This document shows, piece after piece, positions 1-15,000 of a stretch of DNA of 64,000 bases. This DNA is from Brachionus plicatilis (taxonomy: Eukaryota > Rotifera > Eurotatoria > Ploima > Brachionidae). The position numbers were made by a program, and so were the translations under genes. How positions within the stretch are numbered: the first letter of the stretch is position 1; each line of letters opens with the position of its first letter. The stretch is from the NCBI GenBank assembly GCA_010279815.1, contig QEOQ01000180.1:849895-913894 (forward strand), in the 5' to 3' direction. The notes beneath the pieces are model-generated. The model ran no database searches. It saw only the letters and a list, made by a program, of their open reading frames with translations, and had not been told where the DNA came from.

Positions 1-3000
1 AGATAGTTGAACTTTGGGCTTTTTGGTCGAGTTTTGTGTGGTGGTAGATTGGTTAACTACTGTTTTTTTCCTCAAATCGCTAGTAACTCTAAGCGAGCCT
101 GTTCTGGACGAAGCTTTTGATGATTTTGATTCTTCATCTTTAAATTATGGGTAGAAAAATAATTTTTATTATTTAAAAGGGAAATGGATACCTGAACATG
201 AATGGTTATCAGTATCAAAAACACTGTTTTGGTCTTCTTCTGAAGCAAAAAGGGTAAAAGCAAACTCAATTTATAAAAATTTTTGCAGCAGTATTTTTTG
301 GGCAAGCAAGACATAAATTCCAAAATATTATGTTAAATTAGAAGAAAAGCTTTTTTGTGACAGGAACAAATATTTTAACTAACTTCTTTTTAATTGAAGT
401 TGTTTCTTACAGCTCTCAAATCAGGAAAATACTTAAAAATTCAAAGGGAAAAATCAAAAATGTCACTTTTTTAATTTTTTAGATACATTTTTAAAATAAC
501 CAGATAGAATGTCATTTTTTATTTGATTTAGCCCAAAAAAAAAATAAAGATTTTTTTATGCGTGTCAACCGGAAAAAATTTCAAAATGAACTTTAATTTT
601 TAAAAATTTAAGAAAAATCTTTTAAAGTTTAAAAAAACTGCTCTTAATTTAGATTTTAATTTTAAAGGAATTAGTTAAACAAATAATTTAATGTTCTTAA
701 GAATATTTTTGATCCTGATCTAACAAAGAACTCTAAAAAATCTTTTTTAGGTTTTATTTAAAGCCGTTTAATCAAGCTAAATTAAAGCTAAGTTTTGTTA
801 TTAAATGAGTTGTTTTGAGCTCCATAGGGTGATTAATTGATAGAATACAATTTAATATAGATTCTATTGATTTTAGCTTTTTTAATAAAAGACATATTTT
901 GGAATTTAATGGTTAGACTTAGTTTGATTAAAGAGTCAAAAAATTCAAACCTATTTTATTAGCCGATTCGGCGTTTGGCAAGCTTTTAAGCTTTTTAACA
1001 ATCTTTTGACTGACAGTGTTCGTAGTTTTTTTAATAAATTGAGATTTATGGATCGAATTAGATTGATTAGTTAAAGAAGATTCAGCATTTTTTTTGGCCA
1101 AGTCTTTAATTTGATGCAGCGATTCATGATTTTTAGTTGTATTATTAGTGTATTTAGTCTCAAGCTTTTTTTGGATACTATTTTTGGCAAGAGTGATAGT
1201 GTTATGAGCGCGGTTAGTCGCCGGCGTGCTCATGCCGGTAGTTTTAGTCATTGGTTTACCTTTATCGCTAGCTGCGTTGCTTACTCGGCTCATTTTGTGG
1301 TCTTCGATGATGCTTTCGAAAGTGTTGACCGTCGAATTGACTTTAATATTAAAAGAACTATTAGAAAATTCAGTTTTATCAAATGTCTTGTTCATCGAAT
1401 TGCTAGCCAATTTTTCGTCTTCATTCAGCTCACTTGTTTCTTGTTGAAATTTGGCGTATATCTCACTATCTAAAATTTTTAGAAAATTTAAAATAAATTT
1501 GTTGAATATGCTCAGCATAAATTTATTTAAATTATAATTTTGTTATCTATTCTCTCCTTTTCAGGCTTTCAATTAAAAAAAAACAGTTTTTTTAATTTAT
1601 CAAAATATTTCTTTGGTCCAGAAAAGACCTGAAACACAACACAACATGGTTTTAGCATATAAAGAATTAGAAAAAGTAAATCTCAAAAAGGATTCTAGCA
1701 CAATGTGATAAAAATATATTTTAGTGTCTGTAATAGGTTAAAAATTTGAATTAAAAAAAATATTTGTAATATTTTTAGCTCAAAAGATAGCAGACGTATT
1801 TTTGATATCTTATCTCGGTTTGCTTTGATAAAACATCAAAAATAAAAACTGATAAGTTTTCTTGTGACTTTAATTAAATGATATAATATAAAAAAAATTC
1901 ACTTATGGGTCAGAAATAATTTTCTGATTAATTTTCTTAAGATATCTTTTAAAACTCTCCATTTTTCTAAAATAAATTTTTAATCAAAGCTAAATAAATT
2001 TTAGCTAAAAAAAATTCATCTAGATTGAACAAAAATCTTTAAAAATTTCCAATACTAATTTCGATAACTTGATTGCCAAATGAGAATTAAGATTTAAAAT
2101 TGTATATAATAACTAAATTATACACTATAAATTTGCTACGTTGTAAAAAAGACATTTTGGGAAATTTTGAAATTAAATATTGATTCATTAGATTGGCAAC
2201 TCATAGTGATTTTTAATTTAAAATTTTTGAAAATATATTTTTATTCAATTTATGATCAAATACAATTAGAAAAAGTCATTTATTTAGTTTAAACGATGCA
2301 AAATCTCCTTCTTATATTAAATTAAATTTTTATCCTGGATCCATATGAATATTAAATTCTTTACAAGGTGATATACAATTTCCTCGATTTTTTGTTCAGG
2401 ATGTTTTAAATTATTTAATTTAAGATTTAAACTCTCACGTAATTTTCATTTTCCGAACTTTAAAACTTAAACAAACAAGTAAATCTAAAAAAATTTAATA
2501 ATAAAAACTTTAAGTTACATCATTTTATTTTTAATCTCTATTAAAACAAGCTTTAATCTTATTATTCGAAAGAGCAATCTATCATCATTTAAGAGAATTA
2601 GTCAAATATTATAAGATTAGACAAAATCTACATTTTTTAAGTGGACTTTACCGAAGAAAAAGAATTTAAAATAAAAACCTCGGTGAATCGTGTAACACAA
2701 AGAACCATACGAAAATTTAAAACTCCTTGTTGATACAAGCTTTGTACCACCCAAATTGAGTATCTACAAAAACTCTGCAAGTCTGCAAAGTATTTCATGT
2801 TTTCGTAAATAATCAAAATTAAATTTAATTAATTTGGGTGAAACAAAGTCTATATTTACTCATATATTTTGTAAAAAAAAAAAAGCCATATAAATTTTTT
2901 ATTTTTGTTTAGCTCTTTTGTTCCAAAATTCACAGTGTCAAAAAAAATCGACAAACTAACCTCTTTGGTCACAAAAATTGAAAAATGTTAAATTAAATTG

Positions 3001-6000
3001 GAAAAATTTTTCTAAAAAAATTCAAAAATTTTCACTGATTATTTTAATTTTATACTGAAACAATCAGCTTTAAAAAATGTTAAAAAATACATTTATTAAA
3101 AAAACAAAATTCGAAAAAATAGCAACAAACGAAAATAAGTAATTGAGATGATGTAAAAAATATTGATAACAATCATAGCATTTTTTTCTGACATTTTAAA
3201 GCTGTTAAGTCTTAATATTATTAAAATCACGTTTAATCTATTCAAGATGTCTTATATAGAAAGATTCAAAATCGAAAATTAACAATATTTCTTATTTTTC
3301 TTCTTGTGGAATTGCATGCTAGGTTGTATGAAAAAAAATCGTTTATGAAAATGAAATAGACTATCATGGGAAAATAACTTGAATATCGTGCTACCTACTC
3401 ATGTCCATAAATGGTAAACAAATCTGAACAGTTTTGCTTTAATCAGTCAAAATTTAAAGCTAATTAGATACGCTTGATTACATTGAAAATTGCTCCAAAA
3501 AAAAAAAACATTGATCCAATTTAAATCTAATAAAAATCGCCTTATCTTAAAATTGGTTCTGTGTCTGAGCACGTAAAAAAAATATTTAAAATTACCTATG
3601 ATCATTAAATTTTGATCATTATCCAATTTATCAGATGTGTAATTACCACGCTCTGTTTGTCCATTCGACTGTTCCCTAATCTCAACCAAAACAACTTCCA
3701 TTTCGTTTTCAAAATTTACCGCTATGCTATCTTTTTGTCTAATTGGCTCACTAGCATTAACATTTGGTTGTTTTGTTAACTCAGCTGAAGGAAAATACGC
3801 CGCTTGACCATTACTTGAATTAATGGTCACTTCATTCATTTGACATACATTCAGGAGCAAATTTTCAACAGCAGATTTGACCTCGTTTTCAATTTGAATT
3901 TGGTCAGACTGGACAAAACTATCGGTCGTAGAATTTTTTGTTTTGACTGACGATTCTGGCTTCGGTTCGGCTAAATTAAAGCTCGATGCGGATTTTGTTT
4001 TGATTAAATTAGGCTTCGAGCATTTGAAATTTGAGTCTAGCCTTGGTTTTTTGCTGAAAGTGTTAGTGGTACCAGTCAGAAATGAAGAGTTTAGCCAATT
4101 TTTGTTTGGCGCTGCCACATTGTTCAAGTGGATGTCGTCCATTAGATCATCAGGTATGAGTTCGTTTTCAAGAAAGTCATCATTGAGACCGCTGGCTAAG
4201 TTGTTGGTGGAGTCGAATAGCAAAAGTCCGTGGCGTTTTTGTTTTTCGTCTTTTAGACCATTGGTAATTTGAGCTTCAGGTTGAATTTTTTCATCAGCTT
4301 GGTCCTCAATGTCAAATGTTCTGTTCATCTTAAAAAAAATTTTTTTTATTTTTATTGTAAAATAAAAGTAAAATAGAGTAAAAATTATTGATCTAAAAAA
4401 AAGTAAAACATTAGAATATTGAATGTCTGTGTTTATCTAGTTTTCGGCGTCAGAATCGATTTTTAGCTGAAAGATAGATTTTGTTTATAAATCAAGCTTT
4501 AGCGTTGATTACATAAGACTGAAAATTTTTCTTAATGATCATTGTTAAAGCTAGAACTCAATAAAATTTTGGGAAGATAAATTTTTTTAGCGATTAATGA
4601 ATTTTTGCTCAACATCCTTCTAGATCTCATATGATAAATTCAATCACTTAAATTATGTAATGGCATGGATTTTCTCACATGATTTAGACTTTTTGACATA
4701 ATTTAAAAAAAAAACATTATCTCTATTTAAAAAAAAGATTCATACGAATTCACAACTAGATGAATAGACTTTATCAAACAAAAAAATCAATAAAATTATT
4801 GAAGTATTTTTTTCTTTTTAAATAATTAGGTTTGTTTATTTTTTATTAATTTTTAATTTCTTCTGAAGATTTGGAATATTGTGAAATAAGTGAATAAACT
4901 CGATAAATTACTTTTGTTTGTTGAAATAACATTATTTTTTATTTAGATACAAAAAAAATATATATACTCTTATTATTGGATTATATGGATTATGGAAAAA
5001 ATGGTAAAATTTATTCTTTCATTTGATAAAAATTTGAATAATTGGCCTTATTTTTTCACTAGAATGGTTTTATATCATTGTTCTTTTATATTAATTTTCT
5101 CTTCGTTGCCTTCGTCCTTCATTTTTTTTAGATTTAAAAGATTAAATTTTTTTTTGAGAGACTAAAAAATTTTTGGTGTTTCGACCTTTGGTTTTTACCA
5201 TAATTTGCGAAAACGAGGTAAATTTGCCAATGAATAAAATAATTAGCGTAAATATTAATAAAAACAAAAAATTTTGAGCATGAATGAAAAATTCAGTAAA
5301 TATAAAATTAAAACTAAATTACAAACCAAAATGGTTACACCACAGAATTTGTCAATTTAAAAAGATAGATAAATAGGTCTCGATCAATTCGCTTTAGAAT
5401 TATTAAGAATATTTAAGAGGCTTTTGAATTCTTGAATGAATATTTACGCCTTGTGACAAAGATAGAAATTTTAAAAATTAATAGCATAAATGCTTTTAAA
5501 TATTTAACTTTGGAATAATAATTAATTTTTTAAAGCAATAAAAGCAATAAGACAAATATATTTATTATTGAAACTGTTTTTTAGATATGAAATTTGTTTT
5601 TTCATTTATTTAATTTAAATTTTTTCTTTCTGATAGGAAAATGTTGAAAAAGTAAGAGTATTTTTTTAACAATTCAATTTTATAAAATATCATTCTATTC
5701 TAGTAAGAATGGGATCTCTTTATGCAAAAGCAATTTAATAAATTATTTCTAATTCTAAACTTTTCAATTATATGGATGAATTTCCCAGAAGAATATCAAT
5801 AATTCAAGCTTTTTTATTGACTTTGTGAATTAATAACCAGACATAGGACGAAACAAGCTAAATATTACACAAAAATTGATCTGAGCAAAAAAAAGAACTA
5901 TTGATTAAATACAAATACAAATATTTACTTGAATTTTATTTGGCTTAGGTTCAGTTTTAGACAAATCAAAGGAATTTTTGGAAAAAGCAATTTGACTAGC

Positions 6001-9000
6001 CGAAGTTGTTTGCTGGGATGGAATACTTAATCGCTTGTAAGAAAGTGACAACTTGGGTGGCTTTGTGGCTAATTCATTGTTTGTAGATTTTGTGAAAGGA
6101 ATATTTGAATTTTGGTTCAATTGTGCATTATGTACATGTGTATTGCTGTGGTTAAAACCGAGCTTTACCGGATGACTCAGTCTATTTGAATAAATTGAAG
6201 TCGGATTTTTGTTCAAGCTTGATTGTTTCATTAAGTTTAAACTAGCAGAGGTTTGCTCGTTTTTGTTGTTCTCTAATGGCTCTATTTGAATGAAATTAAA
6301 TTAATTAAAGAAATTTAAAATTTTTGAAATTTTTTTCTCAATTTATTTTGTCAATATTGGGCACCAAATTTATTTATGAGTAAATATTTGAAAATCGTGT
6401 AAAAAAGAAAATGAACATCACATTCATTGAGAATTTGAAATTTTTTTTATCCTATTTATCTATTCTCATGAGGTTTTTCTCTCATTTGTTTAAGCTAGAA
6501 ACCAATTTTCTTCAGGAAATTATTTTTCCTATTTCTAAATTAGAAAAAAATATCAGAAATCAGGTAAAGTACATTAATGTAAAATGATTTTATTCATACA
6601 AAGTTTTAATTAAAAGTATCATTTTGATTTTTAGAATAAAAAAATTTTCCTTTGGAATGAATTAAATAAAACAATTCGAATAAAATTCAAAAATTTTTGA
6701 GGGCTTATAGAATTTTAGCCCAATAAATTGAGAGCAAAAAATTTGAGTCTTAGATTAATAATTAAAATATTTTCAATAAAATATTCAAAGGATATTAAAT
6801 TCTTTTTTCGCTTTTGGTCTAAAAAGTTTGGCGGAAAAAATACAATACTCAAGTTGAAAAATTAAAACTCTCAAGTTCTAAATGTCAACTTTAATTTCTA
6901 ATAGTTAATATTCGTAAATATTGTACTGGGGCATAAAATTTTAACCTAAATAACCACACTGGTTTATTATTTTATTTAGATGATTTTATAAATCAACAAA
7001 ATTTCGGATATTTTATTAAACCATTTGTCTTTGAAGCTAAAGAGCTAATAAAGTGAAGTGAATAAAGAGGTCTTGTGAAATTCAGTGCTTAAAATATTTT
7101 TTTACAATTTTTTTTTAAATAACGCAACATTTATTTCTTTGAATTAATGAGGATTGTAAATTTTGGAACAAAAAAACAAACCAAAAAATCTATGACGAAA
7201 TTGATTCTTTTAATTGAATCAGCTCATAAATTCAACGTTTCAGAAGAAATTCCTAAAAAACTCACAGATTAAGGTGAATGAAAATCATTTATCTAGATTT
7301 GGCTAAAACATTAAATTTATCAGCTGATAAAACCTTCAAGACCAATTTTATAAAAATGATAGAAATAATGCATCAATGCCCTTTGGCTTCAAGAAAAAAA
7401 ATATTTTTAGCATTGAGTTTTTTACCGATTTTCACAAATCCAATAAAGATTCCATTTTTTCTAAACTCACCTAATTTTGACTTTTAAGTACCACTATTTT
7501 TTTTAATAATTAAATTTTTCAAACTAATTCAGCCTTGAAAAAAATGAAATAAATTTCAAATTTAAAAAGAAAAAATTGTTAGCTTACAACAACAAAAAAA
7601 GAATAGTTCGATTCTGATGCTTGAATTTTTAATTAAACTCAATTCTACAACACATTTCAATTAATCTATTTAGGTGTCTAGTCATTTTATATAAAATATC
7701 AAAAAAATAAGCTAATAAAATTAAAATATCAATATTAATTGAAGCTCATTTTTATTCAATTTAGAATAAATTTTGTAAATCTAAAAATGAAAATGTGCCA
7801 GATTTTTTGGTTCTAAAGTCTGTGTGTGTATTTCATTTTAAGTTTGATTCTTAATTATCTAAACTTTGAGTGAAATTTAAATTTTTCGAAAATATAAATT
7901 AAACTTACTTGGAGTCGAGGATGAAAAATTCGAGTCCAGGTGTTTATTTGAGCTATTCTGTGTGCTGGCAAGTCTTAACAATTTGTTTTGGTTGGAATTT
8001 GAGGGAATGGAAGTGACTCTATTGACACCGGGAATAACCGAGGCACGGCTCTTAACTTCCGGGGCTGCGGACAAGCGTTTGGTCTGACTGTTTTGCTTTA
8101 GCCTGCTTGGCGAGCTGGTCGACGAAATAGAAGAGGCTGACGAAACAAAGTTTGACGAAGAGCTAAACATGTTGTCTTCTAGTTTGATGTTTGTACAAGA
8201 GGAAGAATCGGAAGAAGTGTGACCAGTGCTGTTGGGGTTTTTGCTTGCATTTTGCTTCAAACTAGCGCTATCATTTATAAAATCATCTAAATTGGTTATT
8301 TTCGATTGATTTTTTGTAAGCTGAGATTTGACTATCAATGTCGGATTTACAAGTTTTGACGTCCCGGGTAGCTTTGACTCCGATTGAGGTCTAGATTGAT
8401 TTTTTTCAGCTAGCTGGAATTTGCTTGCTTGTGTTTGTTTAAAGCTTAGTGGTGCTTTTAATTTTGATTTTTTCGATTGATCTAAAATGCAACAAAATGA
8501 ATAAATAATTAAATCGAACACAAAAAGCCTAATAAGATTTGAAATTTCTAAATAATCTTAATTAATATATTTTTGTCGGAGCTCGCTAGTTTGCCACAAA
8601 CAACTACTTTTTCAATAATTTTGTTTAATTAATTCAAATATAAATTTTAAGATTTAATTTTGTTTTATGAAAAGTTTGGCCGGAATTCGGCTCAAATTTA
8701 ATTAGTAGATATGAATTTTTTATGTCATCGGCCACTATTTTGGTCTCAGTCCTTTAAAAATGCAATTAAAATTTTTCATCCTCCAAAGACTCGTCTCCCT
8801 TCGTTTATTAGTCATAGTTAAAATTGGTTCAATGGCAAATTACATGATATTGAGTCAAAACTAAAGCTTAATCAATTTTTTAATTAATTTTAAAATCTAG
8901 AAATAAATTTTTTTTGTAAGACCTGTCATGCACTTTTCTTGATCTAAACTTAAGTTTTTTATCATTTTTATTTTCTTAAAAATTCTAAAAATATTTACAA

Positions 9001-12000
9001 AAAGTAACCTTAAAAAGGTGAAATTTTTTTTTTTTTTTAATTTAAAAAGAGAATTATGACACAAAGTTTTATACTTTGGCTAAGGCTGGCGCAGGTCAAA
9101 ACTACAGCAGTATTTGAATTTGACTTTTTCGACTACAAATTCTTATTCTGTAAAAAAATTTTTTAGGGGAGTTAAAAAAATTTTTTTTTTGGCTACCCCC
9201 TCTCAAAGATCAGCACCAAAATTATTAGTTGCATCCTTTTAGTTCTAAAAATCTAATTATTTTGTAAGCATATTAAATTGTTATCATACAGATACTTAAA
9301 GCTCTTTTTCTAGGCTACAAAATGGTGTTTTTATTTGTTTTTAAAAAAATAATTTTTAACCATTAAAATTGAGACAAAACTTTTTGGAGTTTTTCACTAT
9401 TTTTGTATCTTCAAATATTTTTTTGCAGAATCAGAAACCGGACAAATTCTGAATGAATTGTTCCGCTTATTTTTTTTTAATTTTTGACTTTTGAGTCCAG
9501 AAATTTTGACCATAAACTGAAATTTTTAATTTTCACTAATTTATATTAATATTTTTAAATTCGTTTGCTATAAACCGCAGAACGGGTGATATTACACCAT
9601 TTTACGTAATATTACATCAAAAAATGTAAGATTGCATAAAATTAAATCAAAAGTAGGATGTAATAAAATGTTAGCTTACGAAAATTGATGTAAAATTACG
9701 TAATATTACTTTATTTCAAGTAAAACTAAACAAAAATGCTGACGGCCAAAAAAGTCAAATTTTTCAAACAAAAATTTGATTTTTAAAATTTTTTTTTAGT
9801 TTTTTTAACACTTTTTCAACTTCAAAATGGTGCAATATTACCCTTGTGCGGTTTAAGGTAAATTAAAGAAATTTTTTCATGTTCGAACAAGGAAAAACAT
9901 TTAAACTAATCTAAAGAATTTAATCAATTCCTAAAATACTAAAGAACTAAATTTAAAAATAAAACTTTTGTTTAATGAATAAATTCTTCAACATTTTATC
10001 TAATTTAAAAAATAAAATAAAAAAATTTCCTTTAAATTTTAAGAAAAAATATTTTTTATTATTTTTCTTCAATTTTTCTTACTAAATTATTATTACTCTC
10101 TTTAACTAATTTTTTTTTTCTTATAATAATTTTTCTTTTTTATCATCATTTTATTTAATCGCTCGGCTGAAAATAAGGACTTGAATTAATTTTTGTGCTT
10201 TTTTCATAATTAATGTTTTTTTCTACCTGTCTCAAAATGACTTCTGATCGGCTTTAAAATCAATTAACATCTTCTTTACCAAGGACTTTACCCAAAGATT
10301 ATTCCAAAAATTAACAAAAATTGTTGCGCATTCTGGTGGCCTACTAGACAATGTTTTGCATTATAGAGCTGAATGAAAATAGCAAGAAATCCTTTAATTA
10401 TCGTATCAACATCGCATAGTTTAAATTAACCTATTTGTTTAAGAAGCTTTAAATTAAAACAATAGAAATTAGTCGGCTTTGAATAACAATATACTTGGAA
10501 CAAGCTGAAGAGGATTTGTCTGGGCTTACACTTGGCTAAGCCTTATTTTAAATTAGATTTTGAGAGTCAATTTTGTTGCCCTATTGTCAAAAAGAGTTCG
10601 AATGTGGCCCGTTATTGTTAAAGATTAGAGAAATTATCGTAGCCTAAATTGCTAGGCAAGCTAAAATTTGCCATTCTATAGGCCTAAATAAAACACAAGA
10701 TTTAAGCTAAACTGTAGATAAATTTTTTAATTTTTAATCTTTATCTTATCGGGTCAAAGCATACTAAACTAAAATAAACATAAGAATTTAAATGGCCTAT
10801 GGTCCTTTGATTTTGAAAAATACGCAATGTTTGATTTTGGGAAACTTTTGGATTAATCATTCCAAACTATTTGAATAAAAAGGTGAAAATTAGAATATTC
10901 TAAAATTCAAGTTTGAATTCATAAATGGAGTCAAAAACATTTTTTCCCTTTAAAAAATTTAATTAAAAATAAAATTAACTTCAACATTTAAAATTTTATG
11001 CATTAATTTAAAAAAGAACTAATTGAGAAAAATAACCTCTTTAGCAAATTTAAATTTTAATTATCAAAAAATCTAAATGCCAGATCACTATTAGGCAATT
11101 ATGACCGAAATCTCATTTAAGGCAAACTTTTAAGTTGGAAAAAAAAATGAAAAAAAAAAATGTAAAATTAAATTTGGTCTTGGCAAATTGTGTCTTGAAT
11201 GTGTCAAATTATTTAAAAAAAAAACACTTACCAATTGAGCTTGCTAGTTGATTAGCATCCAGAGTTTTGCGTTTTTCGCTCTCGGCCGATTCATTTTTAG
11301 CCACGGACGCCGAGTTAAATTTAAGCTTAAATTGCTGACTTAATTTGTTCAAAAGACTGCTCTTTTGATTGGAACAATGCTGATTTTGAATCGAATTTTC
11401 TTTTGTTATGCCCATTTGGTAACTTCCAGACTTTTGTGTGCTAAACTTATTTGTCATCATGTTGGCTGATTTTGGTTCTTTTATTGGCTCTTTTGTGCTG
11501 TTGTCTCTCTTGATTTTTTTTACTCTTGTTCCGAGTGATTCATTATTTGTGTGAAATTTTTTGCTAAGTTTGATCGGCTGGAAAATGTTGTCCGAGTTGT
11601 AATCGATGGAATATTGATCGGCAAAGCGTATTTTCTCTAATTTAGGACGGTGATGTGACGATTTAGGATAAAATTTAACTTTGTCTATGGGAGCAAATAA
11701 ACCGTGATTCGCTTCGCATTTAAAGTATCTTGAAAAAAATTATAAAAGTCAGCAAAGCATTTAAATAATTTAAAATCGTAAATTGAAATTTTTTTATAAT
11801 ACTAAAGCATTATTAACTAATCAAACGAGCTTGAACAAAAATACTCTCTTTTGTTTTACTTGTAACGAGCACTTTTAATTAAACCAACTCAGATAACAAA
11901 AAAAGTTAAAATTGTGTTAGTTACCACCTAATGGAGAATGAAGATTTTTTGCTTTTGAAAAAGCTCTTCTGTTTGCTATAGAATAGCTTGGGTCAGTGTT

Positions 12001-15000
12001 AAAAACTCAATATTGATCAAAATTATACTCTGAAATTTTTTTGAATAAATAAAAAAATTTGAAATATGATCAAACTTTGAGATGAAAATTTAGTTGAGTA
12101 TTATTTTTTATAAATCTTTTTTGTCTAAATTCAATATTTGAGCTATCTACCTTTGGTAAAAATTCTTTGTCTAAAATAGCCATGAAATAATTCTGAAAAT
12201 TTATTAGCAAAGAATTTTTATAAGCTTTTCAAATGCAATTAAATATTTTATTTTTGAAATTTATTTTTCTTTAATTAAGCTTCTTTTAAATTAAAAAATT
12301 AAATTAATAAAGTTGACGCTATTAACTGAACCAAGATTCTATCTAAAACAAAAACAAGGCCTAGACACAAATATTTGGTTGTATAAGATAAACTTTTTTT
12401 ACTCATCCTTGGCTGCCTTCATTTAACAAAAAAGTAATTAATTAACTCATTTAGTTGTTGTATCTCGAGGAGGCCCAGAAATTTTTGGTAGCAAAATTTT
12501 CCTAGTCAATAAATCATTGAGCATTTTGATATCGGTAGGAAAGAACAAACTAAAAATGCCTCGTAAATATGTACCGATTATTTGTAAATTTATGAACCAT
12601 AGCATACTTTGGTCATTTTTTAAACCTCATAGTCAAATAGATATTTCAAGTGTCATTGTTTACGACTTACTCTGCCAAGTAATCGAGAAGTTTCACTTGA
12701 ACAAAAAAAGATTTTAGATTTCATTCTGATAAGAAAAATGATGTCTCTTGGATAATGATAAACCAATTCTAATCTTGATTTATGAACTTTTTCACAACGC
12801 TTAATTTCTCCAAGTACATTTCACAAACTCTTATCTCCTTAAATTTAAAAAAAATAGAAAGTATGTTTTAGAAATAAACATTGGTCTTATCATTAGCACC
12901 CATTTTTTTTCTCAATTATCAATTTTTTATTAAAATTTTAAAATAATAAACTATGAAATAAATAAGAATCGAAAAACTGATTTTAGTATTAGAATGTTGT
13001 CATAGAAATCGGCCTTAAAGGTCAAGTGGTCACTAATTAAAATTCAGAAGATTATTCCGGGATCGAGCAAAAATAATTAGAGATTGATTTACTAACCAAA
13101 TCGCACTGCTAAATTTGGTCAAAAAGCAATCTTTGGAAATGAGTGCTTGTAAATTTTCATAATCCTTTATTTTTTCTTTACCTAAAGATTAAGTGAAAGA
13201 GTTTTTTTTTCAATCAAAAGGACCCTATTGTCTCCGTTAGCTATAGCCATGTGATTATAATATTGGTTTTTATTTATATGGACCTAAATTCTTAATTGTA
13301 AATAAAGAATATTCAAAATTAGCTCCTTAATAAATATTTGCTTAAAGCCGTACTTAACAATTTGGGATCTCCACGAGACACCTAAACCAATTAAGAGCCT
13401 AGTATTCATCAAGATAATTATTAAAATTAAACTTGTCAAATTTTATCGAAAAAAATGGAAATTTTTCCACAAAATCAATTTCAAAATGTAAATATTGATC
13501 TTAAAATAGAAATATGGACAAACTCACGTATAAAGACACCGACATAGAATGTGACTGGCACAAGTTTGCCTCCTGGGCACATTTCCTATCTTTATTCATA
13601 TATTAGAATTTTTTACACTAATTTGCATTGGCATTATAAAGTGGCGACGCTAAAGAAAATTTTAAAACCAACCGACTTATTTTTTGATTGATATCAAACA
13701 TTCGTGTTCGTATGCAAATATTTGACCAGTTCAAACAATTTTAATTTAGATTTTAAAATATACAAATTAAGCACATCTCTTTCATTCAATCTTCTTAATT
13801 AAATTAAATAAATTGTCGAAGTTGACCCATAGTTTAGCACTAGACCAATTTATCTAATAAAATAATTTAATTCAAATTTGAGCCATCGTGTATTTTGAGG
13901 AAAAATTTTTCCTCAACAATTTTTTTTTTTAAATAAAAAATTATTTTATGCTTAATGTCTTCTTTTTTGTCCCTGTTTAAAAAAAAATTATATTAAACTT
14001 TTGGAATTCAAAAAAAAATTTGTTTGAGGAAAATTTTTAGTGCTGACCGTATAATCTTTGCATTAGTGTTTTTGCACGTGAGCAAAATTTGGCAAATTTT
14101 AAAAAATTTTGGAGAAAATTTTTTTAGACAAAGTTATTTAGATTGTCATGTTGAGATATCTCTATTGGGAAAATATTTGGCCAAACAAATAACGCCTGTG
14201 ATTAAGAAATTGCTCAAAGATAAACTAGTCTTTAAATAAAAAGGTAATCGATTGACTATCCAAATAATAAATTTATTTATTTACTAAAAAAGAAATTCGA
14301 CAACCTATGGTTTTTAACGCAGTTTATAAGCTAAACAGAGCTTTTTGGCACTCAAACCACTGACTAATTGCAATCAAATTTTGGAGCTTTTTTTTGGCCG
14401 AATTGCCAGATTTAAACAATGTCTAAATGCGAGTCCTAAGCAAATAAATAGTCTTTACGTTAATCACTACGCCCAAAAGCAGTTTGTTTCTTATCTAAAG
14501 AATAAATTATATAACCTTAATATTTGAACAAATAATAAAATTTAATAATTTTTAATTGCCAGAGTTGTTAAAGTGTGCTGAATAATTTTCTAGTCTTGTC
14601 AACAGCCCTCTAGGTTCATTCAAGTGAGTCGTTACCAATTTTGTTGTAGAATTATTTTTCTAAATTATTTCTACTAAGACTAATTGTTTAAAATAGAAAT
14701 AATATTCAATAGAAAAATAATTTCTAAAACAAAAGCGATTTTTGGCTTGTTTAGCTTGATTTAAATGAGCGAAAATTTAATTATTCGTTATCTTGTTGAA
14801 AAAGCGATTTGAATATTCAATTAAAAATGCATTGAATAAATTGAAATTCTTTATTAAAAGAAATTACACACCTAATTTAATAAAAAAAATGTATTAAGAT
14901 ACTGGACAAAATAACATTTTCATTAAATGAAAGAAATCATTTATATTTAAAAAAAATTATTCCTCGCTCTTCATCATCTGTCATTTGATCTAGCATTTAA

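Larger units (their letters stand above)
138..11231. other. Introns of the CAP-Gly gene, 3' half
   Basis: The introns at 138-950, 1470-3595, 4329-5928, 6282-7908 and 8482-11231 are AT-rich with no other supported gene. They hold a repeat at 2733-2795 shared with 57.9 kb and a TA-flanked inverted-repeat element at 9571-9855. A possible end of the TGTGAARTTC element family lies near 7072-7090. The GT donors here are GTAAGT, GTAAAT, GTAATT and the weaker GTTTGA, and the acceptors are mostly TTTTAG. Confidence 0.6.

Noticed and set aside
1111..1473. 120-codon plus-strand ORF
   Set aside because: It is antisense to the CAP-Gly gene exon 951-1469, which has splice borders in phase with its neighbours.
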